64,000 nt of DNA from Nymphaea colorata. Lineage: Eukaryota > Streptophyta > Magnoliopsida > Nymphaeales > Nymphaeaceae. The notes under the pieces were generated by a model that had not been told where the DNA came from, ran no database searches, and saw nothing but the letters and a program-made list of their open reading frames with translations. The position numbers and the translations under genes are program-made. The stretch spans positions 6,542,204-6,606,203 of the forward strand of contig NC_045139.1 in assembly GCF_008831285.2 (NCBI RefSeq). Reading direction: 5' to 3'. Position 1 is the stretch's first letter, and every line of letters begins with the position of its first letter. Below, piece by piece: positions 13,483-24,900 of the stretch.

Positions 13483-14229
13483 GATCTTAACAATGTTTTG
13501 GTGAGAAACATATGTTAGGTTAATCATTTTTAGTTTAGGAATGTTTTTATGGTAATAAAAAATGGATGGATTTTACAACTTCAAGATAGTATAAAATCAA
13601 TATTTTTCATAAATGCAGCTTGAGTTAAAACGTTTTTCATGTTAAACTAGTGTTTACTAGTGTGTATAAAGATTGGGACGTTGATCTCTTGTCTAAATTA
13701 TTTTTAACCAATAAGTTGAGCTGTCTGGTTTTTGTCCCGTCGCTCCCGTGGCCATGGATGATACCAATTTCTCTATATATATAAAACAATTTTTTAACAA
13801 TCAAACACGAGTCCAGCACCCCAAGACCTTTTTAAAGAGCTTGGATTATATATTTCAAATGTAGGGTATGCTGAAACAATATTGGACAAGTTTATTTTTT
13901 ATTAATTGGTTTAAATTATTTTTTCGTTATTCTTTTTAAAAAAACAAGAAATATGCAGATTCACCTGAATGAATCTAACAGTTATTCATGATCTGCATAA
14001 TTTTTATATTACAACTGTAGTCATTCCACTACTGTTAAGAGCTTGTTAAAAACGGCACCGAGGATTGATTGTCCCACGTTAGATGCTCCATGCAGGGATA
14101 CCAATAGATCCAATTTGGGACTAATATCCGACCAAACTACATTTGAAAAAAAAAATGAATGTGAAAAAGAAAATTGATATTCAGTTAAGAACTCAGGTTT
14201 GATTCGCATATAAGAAATGCCATCCGTTC

Positions 14230-14479
14230 AGATTTGTATTTAAGTAAATATTGACTAGATTCAGATTACAATGTGATATAGTTTTCAATAATACAATATA
14301 CTTAAACATGTATAATGTAGTTTGGATTCTGTTTAAAAGTCGGATTCAGATTCATATGTTAATTTTGAAGGTCAGTTTGGCTTATGAATCTAAAGTCAAT
14401 CCGAATATATACATATTAAAAAAAAACAGATATGGTGAAATATAGATCCGATTTGAATCTCATCTGTTGGCATCCCTAA
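14230..14479. repeat. Dispersed AT-rich repeat, copy 1
   Basis: AT-rich sequence with many GATTCAGATT-like words, ending in CATCTGTTGGCATCCCTAA. The same ending, diverged, closes two segments near 33473 and 34034. This suggests a transposon-derived family; the left edge is uncertain. Confidence 0.4.
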
Positions 14480-15828
14480 CTTCCACTATGCCACCCTAAA
14501 GAGATAAAATTGGTTTGTAAAATGAGTCAATGTAGCCGTTGATTCGGTGAATCGGCTGCTCCATTGATTCTTTGCCAAAAATAAAAAGTCATTAACTAAA
14601 AAGGTAATAAAGAATTTACTAAAAATAAGCGCAAATTAAAATTTTGATACGTATTAAACAATAGTTGATATTTGAATCTGTCATAGAATAGAATGAATCT
14701 GCCATTAATTCGGTTCGATTCAGGGGACATGAATCTCGTATCACTGATGTCTCTCACGTCCTGATACGTCCCTGACGGCCTGTTCTCTGCAAGCATTATT
14801 TCTCATTGTAAATTAATTTGTCTTTTCGATACGCCCAGAGTCGTTCGCTCGAGTCCACAAGACTTGCTTATTGCAAGGTATGAACGCTAACCTTTTTCAC
14901 CACTTGTCTCGCGGTAGCCGCACGCGCACCATGCCACCTGCTCTCTGCTTCTTTAAGCAACTTTGGCTTTCATCTGATCTGCGCGGTACAGAAGAAAAAG
15001 GTGATGCGGATAATTGGTGGGTGGAGTTGCTTTATGCTCTTAACGCCAATTTGATGAAGAACGTGGTCATCCATGATCAACCTTTTGAATATGTATACCG
15101 CACCTTCCAATTACACCAGTGAAATGGGGCAGGGATTTGTTGTTTCCGGGTTTGTTCGTGGACAAATTGTAAAGCCTTTTCTTTGATATTTGGGTTGTTT
15201 GGGAACAGTAACGTTACATTGCCTTGTGCATTTAACTCTAGAATCATTGGACACCTTAACAAGTGTTCCATAAATCTGCCTCGGACAGATGAATGAAACA
15301 ATAACATAGTGTTGCTGTTCTCAAACAGCTCCTTAAAACACTGTTTTGAAGGCAAAATGGCGTTTATTGACAAGATGACATTTTAAAAAGCGTGAATAAG
15401 CTGGCCCCTCCTTAGGGGAAAATGTCCCTTTGGTCATGTTACCTAAATATACGAACTAGATTTCAAACACTAGTTAAAACATTAAGTTTTCACAAAACCT
15501 GATCTTCAAAAAATGATATTTCTTGAAGACGTCAGCCAAAACACAACAGTGGTAGTTGATTTAGTTCTCTATGTATGCCACTGTCCCACCATCGTATTCT
15601 GCTTAAAGATCTGGTGTCAATTCTAACATTGTTCAACGTGTGTAAACCTCATGTTAACCCCAAGAGGTATCCAGTGGCTGGTAGAAGGCGGGTTGCCAAT
15701 ACGAATCGTGCCCAATTTTTGGAAAAGCCTATCTATCACCTATAAGGATATTGAGAGCAGAGGGCTTAGCAATCAAATCTCCCGAGGTGGTTCCCCCAAG
15801 TGATAATCTAGAACATATCAAGACTAAG

Positions 15829-16037
15829 GAGGCGTTTGGATGGCACTCCAAAACCAGGTACATGTTTTTGGAGTTTTGAATGCATCAGAACTGGGTTTGA
15901 GGAACACGAGTTTGATATGTGAATGAAACTGATAGACAAGGGATGATTCGCCATGAAAATGCATGTAGCAGCTTCTCGACCCACCCCATTCGCAGTAGGG
16001 ACTGAAACAGAAGATAGGATTTTCATCTAAACGCCTC
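15829..16037. mobile_element. MITE-like element (about 209 bp)
   Basis: The left end reads GAGGCGTTTGGATG and the right end, read on the other strand, GAGGCGTTTAGATG, giving terminal inverted repeats with one mismatch in 14. The interior has no coding capacity. No clear target-site duplication was found, so the superfamily is not assigned, though the size and ends fit a non-autonomous DNA transposon. Confidence 0.7.
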
Positions 16038-16637
16038 ATCTTGCTGTCTATCACTCGCAAGACTGGTTAGGAAGGGAGAACATAGTAAATCGCTACCAAG
16101 ACGGGCAATGAGGACGAGGAGCACAATGGTAACAAGTTTCCAAACAGACAACTGCAGGAACTTAAAGATTGAATAAGCTAGTTCTATGCTTGGGCAGTTG
16201 GGCTACTAAAAGATCACCACAATATGCATGTTTAGATCATTCGAGTTTCTTGCCCAATAACCATTTGACTCTAATTATTCAGTATTCATTCACTTTACAC
16301 AATACCAACCTAAGATTCTAAAGGGTAGGTGTTGTAACTCAAATTCCTGCGTGAACATACTTCAGTAGAAATGAAAACCAACAAAGGACATCATGGATAA
16401 GCAATCTAATCATTCTTGTCAAAAAAGAGACGATATCATTATTATGTCGCTTCCTATTTGTTGACAACGAGAAAGCCTCTTCAGTCTCCTGGTCTGTCAG
16501 AAAACAATAGAAGAAAGAGAAAATCTCCAAAACAGAAGCAGAACTTCGAATGGAGAACCTCTCCATGACCCCATAATTCAGTATTTCTAAGCCATTATTT
16601 TGTACTACCAAAATCTTGCTTCAGATTGAGATGAGCT

Positions 16638-17633
16638 TCACCTTTCTGCAACCGCTGCCGCGGGCTCGCTGACCTTTCCAGGCGTCGAATCGTCCGAACC
16701 GAAGATCTTCATCCTTGACAATGGCGTCTGCAAGTAACCTTCAACCTCGAATTTCCGCGGCGCCAATTCCTTGTACTTCCTGAACTGCTCCTTCGCCTCT
16801 GCATTGCGGTCCAGCAAACTGTAGATTACCCCCTGACAGAAGTATGGACGGAAATCCTTGGGGTCTTCCATGGCCAACTCGCGGTAGCTCGCCAACGATT
16901 CTTCCACCTTCTTCTGCAGAAACAGGATTTGGGCAATGATGAATCGGACGTCTCTGGCCTCCTTCTCCTTGGCCTCCGATTTCGCCGCGCTTAGAGCCGA
17001 TTCGAGGCGCTCAAGGGCAGCCTTACCCTCGCCGCACCGGTCCATGAGGATGGAGTTCTCGAACAGAGCCTCGAAGGAGAGCGGGTTCTCGGCAAGGATC
17101 TCTTCGAAGAGCGCCCGCGACTCCTCCGGCCGGCCCATCTCATTGAGGAGCCTCGCCGCCAGGAACTTCCACTCGGATTCCCGGGGCTGGGAGCGGATGA
17201 GGGATTGAAGAACAGAGAGAGCCTCGGCGTCTTCTCCGGCCTCGATCTTCTGCTGGACCAGAGCTCTCAAATGGGTGCTCGATTCTGGGTGAGACTCGAG
17301 AAATTGTTCCAACACGGGCTTCTGCGCTTCGGGCTCTTCTTCAGCAGAATAAGGAGGATGCAGCGGCGTCGGTGGGGCATCGGCTTTGGCAGGGGCGAGG
17401 GAGAAGCGTCCGAAGAGAAGGGCAGTGGTGAGAACAGCTGTTCCGGCGGTCCTGAGGAAGGGGCTGATTTGGGGAGTGGTGTTCCGGCGGGCGGATACGG
17501 TGAGAGCGGTGGAAAAGCGTGGGGTTGTGGAGATCAAGGTGGGTCGTTGGAAGGGGAAATTGCTGGTTAGGAAAGGTGAGAGAGGAAGGTGATGAAGGGC
17601 TTTGTGATTGGGGAGGGAGGTCGATAGATGCAT
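16638..17633 (-). CDS. SG1: SLOW GREEN 1-like chloroplast TPR protein
   Basis: A single exon encodes 331 residues. The ATG at 17631-17633 is chosen because it opens a Ser/Thr/Pro-rich, acid-poor leader of plastid transit-peptide type; the frame stays open to 17789, but that extension is charged and probably 5' UTR. A hydrophobic segment lies at about 62-82 and ends in AKADA, resembling a membrane anchor or thylakoid-type cleavage region. Helical TPR-type repeats follow at about 105-295, with motifs such as WKFLAARLLNEMGRPEESRA and FRPYFCQGVIYSLLDRNAEA. The order and sequence match plant SLOW GREEN 1, a plastid membrane TPR protein needed for normal chloroplast development and early greening. 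The N-terminal part is GC-rich compared with neighbouring DNA. The family call is firm; equivalence to the Arabidopsis gene is inferred. Confidence 0.88.
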   Translation of the reverse strand: MHLSTSLPNHKALHHLPLSPFLTSNFPFQRPTLISTTPRFSTALTVSARRNTTPQISPFLRTAGTAVLTTALLFGRFSLAPAKADAPPTPLHPPYSAEEEPEAQKPVLEQFLESHPESSTHLRALVQQKIEAGEDAEALSVLQSLIRSQPRESEWKFLAARLLNEMGRPEESRALFEEILAENPLSFEALFENSILMDRCGEGKAALERLESALSAAKSEAKEKEARDVRFIIAQILFLQKKVEESLASYRELAMEDPKDFRPYFCQGVIYSLLDRNAEAKEQFRKYKELAPRKFEVEGYLQTPLSRMKIFGSDDSTPGKVSEPAAAVAER

Positions 17634-19790
17634 TCTCGTTTCCCTTTTTTCTCTTCCCCTGTGTTGCTCTGAGGAGGGAACAACCGAACAAAGCCTACGG
17701 AGAGCAGAGAGAGAGGTTTCGAGGTTTCTACAGCCTGTAAGACTCTCTCTTTTCCCTCTCTCAGACGAGTGACCTGAGTTGAGAGTCACGGAGTCCCTAG
17801 CTCTGTTTTAAAGCTGCGAGACCTCTCTCTCCTCTTCCTTCTGTCACCTGTTTTATTTCTGATAAATGCACCGTTTTGATTCTGACTTCTGGCTCCCGCT
17901 TTGCTTCGTAGCTGCTACCTAACGCTTTTGGTGTGTCTCGTACTGCACCTACCGTTTTGCACCATTCACCGACACCAATCTTTCAAACCTGGATCCTTTG
18001 GTGCCAGGAGACCGGCGAAGAAAGCAGCAGTTCTGGTGACAGACCATTAGCCGGCAGCCGCTTCTTCTAACCCATTTCATACAAGAGGGTCCTGCCACCG
18101 TTTCACAAACGAAAGGACGAAACTATTGCATGAATATAATTCAAAATTAGAACAGATTTATGAAACACCTTAAAAAGTATTATATTAATTTGTTCCGAGA
18201 CAACTATTAAGTTAGATTCATGGAACAATTACAAACTATTTTATAAACCAAAGAGGCAAAGGTAAAAGTAAAGATAACCAGCTCATTCGATTGACCAATT
18301 TTTTGAACTGAACTGAACTGAATTCTCCATGTCAACATACATTTTGGAGAAAAAGAAGGTGCTCATCTCAAGGCTACATTTTAGAAAACAAGAAGCTGCT
18401 TATCTTAAAGCCTGTTTAGGTAGAGAAGCCCATCTCAGCATGCCATCATGAGAAGCAGGCACTGAGACAAAACCTTAAAGGTGTGGTTGAAAGAAACCCC
18501 ACACGCTTCGTCACAAACGAGGCAACCCCTAGATCTGAAAATTTTTGTGGCACTTTCAAAGGTGGAACCGAAACAAAGCAAAAAAATATAACGGAGCATA
18601 TTGAAGCACTCAGTGTTAAGATTGGATAAATTCATGAAATACCAGTTCTAGTGTACCACAAATCTGCCTCAATCTTTGGGGCACATTTATGTGATCCTCA
18701 TTGAGCGGCCCAACTGCCAAACAACTCTTTACTGAACATAGACATGCAGCATGCATGGGCTGGTTTGTGGAACCCCCAAGCTCAATGATACATATTAGTT
18801 CAAGGACCTGACCAAGTTCAACTGTAAATGGGCAAATATTTATATGAAGGGCCACTCAGAAATAGGAGCAATTATTGTGCCACAAATTTTTCATGAAATA
18901 CTGTAACATTATTGTGGGACAGTACTCACATTCATGGAACAGTAACAAACTTTTACTATCGCCAAACATCATCTTAGAGACCAAATGGCGCCTCAATGGA
19001 ATATGACCTAGACCCAATTGCCCACTGGTTTCTGCTCGTACCCAGCAAGAAATGGATCAGCTTTTTGGGTTTGAAACTTCAGGTACCCATGCATTATTCT
19101 TTGCTTGCATGACCTACAAACTAGGGAAAAGGGTCACGGCATGTGCAAGGAAATCTTATGTAATGGAAAGGATGATCCCCATGAACAAGTACATCTTTCC
19201 TACTTTTTCCATCTGCGGCAAAGGATATAAGCTGCTCAGATTTGGCATTCCGTTTCTTGTACGACTAGATTCAGAGCTGATTAGCTCGTAGAGAATTCTT
19301 TTCCTGTAAAATTAATGTACAGTGTGCTTCAGACGTGGATCGACCATCCATCCAAACAGATTTCTTGTTTGCTTCACATTCCAAACAGTAGGTGCGGCTT
19401 GCTTCATTGGAAAGTAAAACTGAAGCAATGTGAGAATAAGGTGGTATACTGTTGTCAATCGTTTCCATATAATCTGATATTGGTTGCAGTAAGAATCAAG
19501 TATCAATCTGGATTCGATAATAAAACTCGCTTCAAATTGGAATATAAGGCTTTTCCTACTAAATCTATGGGAGATCCATTCTCATAGTTTTTTAATCCAA
19601 TTCATGAAAATCCATTTTAGGTTTTCTTTTTTAATGTGGTATTCTTTAAACAATATGACTTGTTCTAGTTAGATGCTTTCTGCTAATATGATATACAATC
19701 TCCCATTTTTCCACGTTTGGGGTCGATTTGAAAACAAGTATTAAACCTTCTTTTTGGGGTCGATTTGCTCTTGCTCCCATTTAACAGACT

Positions 19791-19970
19791 AGTTGGCTGA
19801 AACGGTTTAAGACGGGAAATCACGAAAGATCAAAATTAGTACTAGGGATGAACTAAAAGAATTAGTAATTCAATAATAACAATAGAAGCCCAAGAATAGC
19901 TCTCTAGCGCAAATGATTTAGGGAAATGTTAAACGTACATTTCTATAATCTAAAAAAAGAAATACCATCC
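19791..19970. repeat. Diverged copy of zinc-ribbon gene intron 7
   Basis: This segment aligns along its length with 22092-22285, which spans the start of the last exon and the adjoining intron of the zinc-ribbon gene. Shared words in the same order include GGTTTAAGA, AAAATTAGTACTA, AGTAATTCA and AAATGTTAAA. The exon part beyond the splice acceptor is not kept in the copy. Confidence 0.7.
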
Positions 19971-20289
19971 ATGGCAATTTCCCTTGATATTCTTGCAATT
20001 CATAAGGCCTTGTTCTAGTTAGCTTTTTCTGCTAAGTTAATAAATAATGTGTCTTTTTCTACATTTAGTACATTTGGAGTAGTAATGAAACATGAGCAAT
20101 CCCTGTTCCATTAACCAAAGTACAACTTTTCCCAAGCAGAATGAGGAAAGAATTCATGAATGCTCAGGAAAGATTGCACTTCCTTGGCTTCTTGTAAGAT
20201 CTATTTTCGTCCACATGTTCCAAACTTCTGTCTTTGCTGGTTTACTTTTCTATCTTAAGGCTTCATTTGTTTTTAACACTTCATATTAA

Positions 20290-20537
20290 GTATGAGAAAG
20301 ATAAATCTCTTGGAGGATTGGTGCCACGGATGAGGCAGAGGGTGGTGGGTGATCCAATCTTTGAAGCTTTCGAAGCGTTAATTTCCTGTGCTGCAAAAGA
20401 GGAGGCACTATATGCAAGTTGCAGCATAGCAGAGGCGCTAGCCCAAGACAATGAAAACAGACATGATATCCTAAGAAGGGTTGGGGCTTCAACTCTTTCA
20501 TCACTCCTTCTCATCCACTCAGAAATATTGAAAAGTT
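20290..20537 (+). pseudogene. Exon-like fragment, possibly of an ARM-repeat protein
   Basis: After a possible acceptor (TATTAAG) about 80 codons run to a TAA with convincing protein-like composition, including CSIAEALAQDN and ILRRVGASTLSSLL, which resemble an armadillo-repeat helix pair. No companion exons with matching phase were found on either side, so a stranded exon or gene fragment is more likely than a gene. The exact source family is unknown. Confidence 0.3.
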
Positions 20538-21995
20538 AAGATTCAGGTAAGATGGTATTTTCCCCATTAGGTTCACATAATGTGCAAGAGCAAAGAAACT
20601 GCTTTGCTTTAGCAAAAAATAGCAGACATGGTAATTAGGCTTGGTATTCTTCCATTTATAAGACCTTGTTCTGGTTTGCTTTTTTTGCTAATTTGATATA
20701 TAATGTTCCGAGCTTTTTTTTAGGAATGCAAGGGAAGATGCTCTTTTCTCATTGTTAGCTTCACATTGAGAGCAGGCTATATGTTATGGTCTCTAATAAG
20801 GGATTATGTGTTATTATAAAATGACCAAAATATTCTCTTTAAAAAAAACAAAAAAAGATGTAAAAAAATACGAAAATACCCCTCTAATAAAAACGTAGGA
20901 ACATGTCTTCTCAGGTCACATAACATTGAGAGCCGCTACTTTTTGACATGACATGTACAGGAGCAGACAAAACACTTCCGAATCGAATGTGTAACTGAAA
21001 CGTGACAAGTAACTGATGAGGAAAAGAAATTGGTTCAATTCATCTTGCGACCTCCACATTTTTTTCACGGCCTTCTTTTTCGTAAATATTTCATTTTTGT
21101 TCCGAGAAAGTGGGGCTCAAGGTTTTTTTTGCTTTTTCTTTCTTACACTTCCATTAAAAAATTATTTTGTGAAAACGGAATGTTACGTCTCTTTTTCCCT
21201 AAAAAAACTAGGTTAACACGTGTAACAGCTATGAACGTGGGATTTTTAAGGCTCGATCCTGGTCAGGTTGTTGTCATCTTGACTAAGAGTTGATATGGCA
21301 AGTAGTAAATATGAAGAAACATGAGGCACATGAAGAAAGTTGGTGATGACTGTATTTGATTGTAGAATTATCATAATCAGATAGATGATTATGATTCATT
21401 TACAACTTACCAGTGTCTCATCAAGTAAACAATTCAGTTAACATTGTTGCAGGCTGAATCTTGAAATAAAAGTTGATGCCAATCAGTAAAAGAATTACTT
21501 AAAAACTTGATGTATTATACAATTGTTCCATGTGTACGATCTGAGGCCACTGTTTACATCACAAGACAAAAAAAAATTATACGGATCTGGCATCTAAAAG
21601 GGAATCATTCCAGAAATAAAAAACAAAAGCAGCAGCCATCTTCTAAACTCATGCACTTTTGCGTTAAGTTCAAGACCCTCTGTTAGTGCAGGGATGAGAG
21701 TCATGAGACTTCTTCCATGGTATCAGCTAATTGCTACATAAAACCCTTCGTTAGGCCCGGAATGAGATTGAGTGACCATCCACGTTATCAGCAGGATGCA
21801 GCAAGGGACCTCCCATAACCCAAGAATCAGAATTTAAAGAACAAAATCCTTTGTCCTTTCTCTTTTGACGGTGAGCATGGCTCATGACCATTTGTACCAT
21901 AAATTTTCGCTTAGGTAGCAATGCCGATCCCATTCAAAAAATAGGGTGTGCTGCATGGTATGGTACTCAGTAAATGCAACAAACCTATGTACCAA

Positions 21996-24900
21996 TCAAA
22001 TGCCAAGCCGCTTAACACCACATTCTGAGCAAAATTTTGAGGTCTCACGTAAATAAGGAGCTCCACATTCATCACAAAACTTTGCTGGAGTAGTTGACTG
22101 AAATGGTTTAAGAGGAGAAAAAAGGAAAGAGAAAAATTAGTACTACAGAATAAATAAACGAATCAGTAATTCAGTACTAACATTTGAAGTCCAAGGAGAG
22201 CCCTCGAAATCAAATGGTTCAGACAAATGTTAAATAAACATTTTTATGCACCAAAAATAAATAGCAGAAATGGCAACTGATCACTAATGTGTCAACCCCA
22301 GTTAAAAGTGCCATCTAAATCCAAACCATTAGGTACGTAACCATGGCTGCATAAAGCTATACCTAGTAGCTTTGAAAAAATTGGCTGTCTGTCACAAGAT
22401 AAAGATTGATAATCTTTTAAAAGTTTATATGTCAAGATAGATATGTATAAAATAAATATGACATTGTCAAATGAATATCTTATAACGTTCTCGAGCGATG
22501 ATGCTTCAGAATCACTATAACTGAGATAACTAGCATTAGATCCCATCATGATTTTAGTAGTTTCCGCAATTGTTCAACGAGTGAAGGGTTTGGTCAGTCC
22601 ACTGGGGAGAATCATGTTTAGTAAGGTCATGACACCTAATTCAAAAGCTGCTGCAACCAAGTTATCCAACCCATATAAATAGTATTCATAGTTGCAAATA
22701 ACTTCAAACAAAAGCAGCTGCAACAAGGTAATAACCAATCGAGGTTTGAAAGGTTATATTCCAGAATTGAAATTAAAAAGTTAAATATGCTTTCCTTTCA
22801 TGCATTCCTTGTCTAGCATGAGCTGAGCTACCAGTAGCAGGGCAATACTTGTCAATATTTATTGAAAAGATGCTTCAGAGTTTTCATGATTGGCCTAATC
22901 AGCATTAAACATTTCCGTCTTACAACATCCCTTTTCACACTTTCTTGTAATTGTTCCATCATTCCTAATGGCATGATAAGGAGACCTGAAACGTTATTAT
23001 CATTAAACCTGTCATGGTTATAGCATCTTGTTAACAAAGATGCAAGTTGATTATATAACTAAACTCTTCATCTTGGAGTTCAAAGCCCAGGTCCTTGACA
23101 ACCAACGGAATGGGCCTATCATCATCATGCTTCATGAATCGTAATAGCTTTTAGATCCATCACTCAAAGGTAACATGAAATTGCAGATAAAAGGTACCAA
23201 CTTAAGATGGATGAATGTATTCAAATCTCTACTTCTGAGAAAAAGAATATTAAGTGAACATATATCCTTACCAAGACATGTAGGCGCCCTGCAACATGAG
23301 CTCCAGGTAAAGGTTGGAGGCAGGACATTTGATGAGAGACGCTTGGTGATTGATGTGTATGAGATATATCTGATACATGAGAAGCATGGGCACACTGTTG
23401 TGCATGAGATGGATGCGACAAGTGTGGTACCTGCTGGTTTTGGTGAATAGATTGGTGTTGCAGTTGATGCACAGAATGAACCTGTGGTTCATGCATCAAA
23501 GATGGCAAATGATGTTTGGCTTGAGGATCCTGCTGATGCTGCAGCTAGCAACACACAAATAGATGAGGATTGAGCGACAGAAATATTGGTACTGAATGTT
23601 GAAATGTGGTTTGTTTTCTTGTTAAAAGAACATATATTTCATATAGACAAGATCTATCAAAAGGGATAGTGAAAAAGTGGCAGTCAAGTTACAGTTCAAC
23701 ATGATTTTACTAATTTGCAAGAGAACAAAAACTACCAAACCAAAGCATAGGCTCTACCATTGAGATATGAATCTAACTGTTAGCATAAATGATAAAAAAA
23801 AATTGGAAACAATAAACAGGAACAAGGTCAAAAGATTAGATATCGTGAAAAAAATCTGATAGGAAAATAATTGTCCTTCACATATAGTTCAACTCATAAA
23901 TTATTAATAGCCTTAAGGTCTAACATGACATGATATTATTATTGAAAAATAAGTTGATGAATCAGGATATAGATTCAGATCCAGATCTAGATTTTTTGAG
24001 GTCCATAATGTTGCATAAGTTGCATTAGTCATTAGAAAATTATGAGACGTTCCTTGTTGTAATACTTGCCATTTATTTCCTTCACATCTGTTCTGTTTCA
24101 CTATGGGTTGGTATGGAAAAAGAAGTTGTTATGCAAATGTTGTTAATCCTTATTGTTAAAGGAAAGAAGCCAATGTATTTACTAGGAAACATAATATTGC
24201 TAAAAACTTTCTCCTTTATCATTTTTATTGTTGCATTGCTGTAGAAATACAGCTTAAGGTGTTCAGCAGTATCAGAAGATTACAAAAGCTTCAACAAATG
24301 AAAAATAAAGGTGATATTTCTCTTTTGAGACTAAGCACAATTACATCCTTGGAGCTTTCCATAATAGATGAAAATGTTTCCAGAAAGTGAAAGGATTAAC
24401 TCTTTTTGACAATCTAAGACAAATGTTTTTGTACACAAAAAAACATTACCAATTATATGGCTTCCTAAACTGCATAGATTCAACCAGCATTAAGGACACT
24501 AACAGTTATCCAGCATAAAAACACATGTAGTGCTGATAAAACATATGATGGGATGGAGTTCAAAAATTTGTACATTGACCAGCATTCTACTGCAGAAATT
24601 GTTGACAGACCATAAGAGCTAAAATGAAGCAAAGATGGAGTAGCCCTGCAGACCTCACAACTTTCAAAGGCTTTTTACATTTTAAGGCTTTAATGATGGC
24701 TTTTCTGTGCCCCAACACAATCATGGTTTTGCTACAGTAAAAAAGAAGGTAAAATTCTTCCTGGCATCAACAGATTCTCAAACCATTTTGTAATTGACAG
24801 AATTCAATCTTCAAGTATAAGAGAATGGGGTATCCCGTAACCCCTATTTCTTAAAGTGGCATCAAGTTATTTAATCGACAGAGGTCATTCTTCAATGGGT

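Larger units (their letters stand above)
13279..16637. other. Intergenic region between TRANK1-like gene and SG1-like gene
   Basis: No gene was recognised. An AATAAA at 13554-13559 could serve the upstream gene. The region holds an AC microsatellite at 13465-13482, a diverged dispersed repeat ending near 14479, and a MITE-like element at 15829-16037. Open frames here (for example 14871-15122) have no recognisable protein character. The last few hundred bases before 16638 are probably the 3' UTR of the minus-strand SG1-like gene. Confidence 0.6.
19637..20706. repeat. Three dispersed copies of a 65-bp motif
   Basis: Related segments lie at 19637-19700, 19986-20051 and 20642-20706. Each has a CTTGTTCT(A/G)GTT core followed by a T-rich run and GCTAA. 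The second and third are preceded by sequence like the last intron of the zinc-ribbon gene, so they may be parts of larger repeated blocks. Confidence 0.6.
17634..21995. other. Intergenic region between SG1-like and zinc-ribbon genes
   Basis: It contains the promoter and 5' UTR of the SG1-like gene (to about 17850, with CT-rich runs) and, at the far end, the likely 3' UTR of the zinc-ribbon gene. Between them is AT-rich DNA with a 37-base tandem pair near 18340-18420, a diverged copy of the last intron of the zinc-ribbon gene (19791-19970), three copies of a 65-base motif, and one exon-like ARM-type fragment at 20290-20537. No intact gene was found. Confidence 0.6.

Noticed and set aside
14871-15373. 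Overlapping plus and minus frames of 83 and 98 codons
   Set aside because: No recognisable motif and no splice partners; likely chance frames in repeat-derived DNA.
17205-17570. 121-codon plus-strand frame opposite the SG1-like gene
   Set aside because: It is a GC-driven antisense shadow of the SG1 coding sequence.
23221-23508. Plus-strand frames at 23175-23562 overlapping a long minus-strand frame
   Set aside because: The minus-strand reading joins cleanly to the other zinc-ribbon gene exons and encodes its His/Gln-rich part; the plus frames are shadows.
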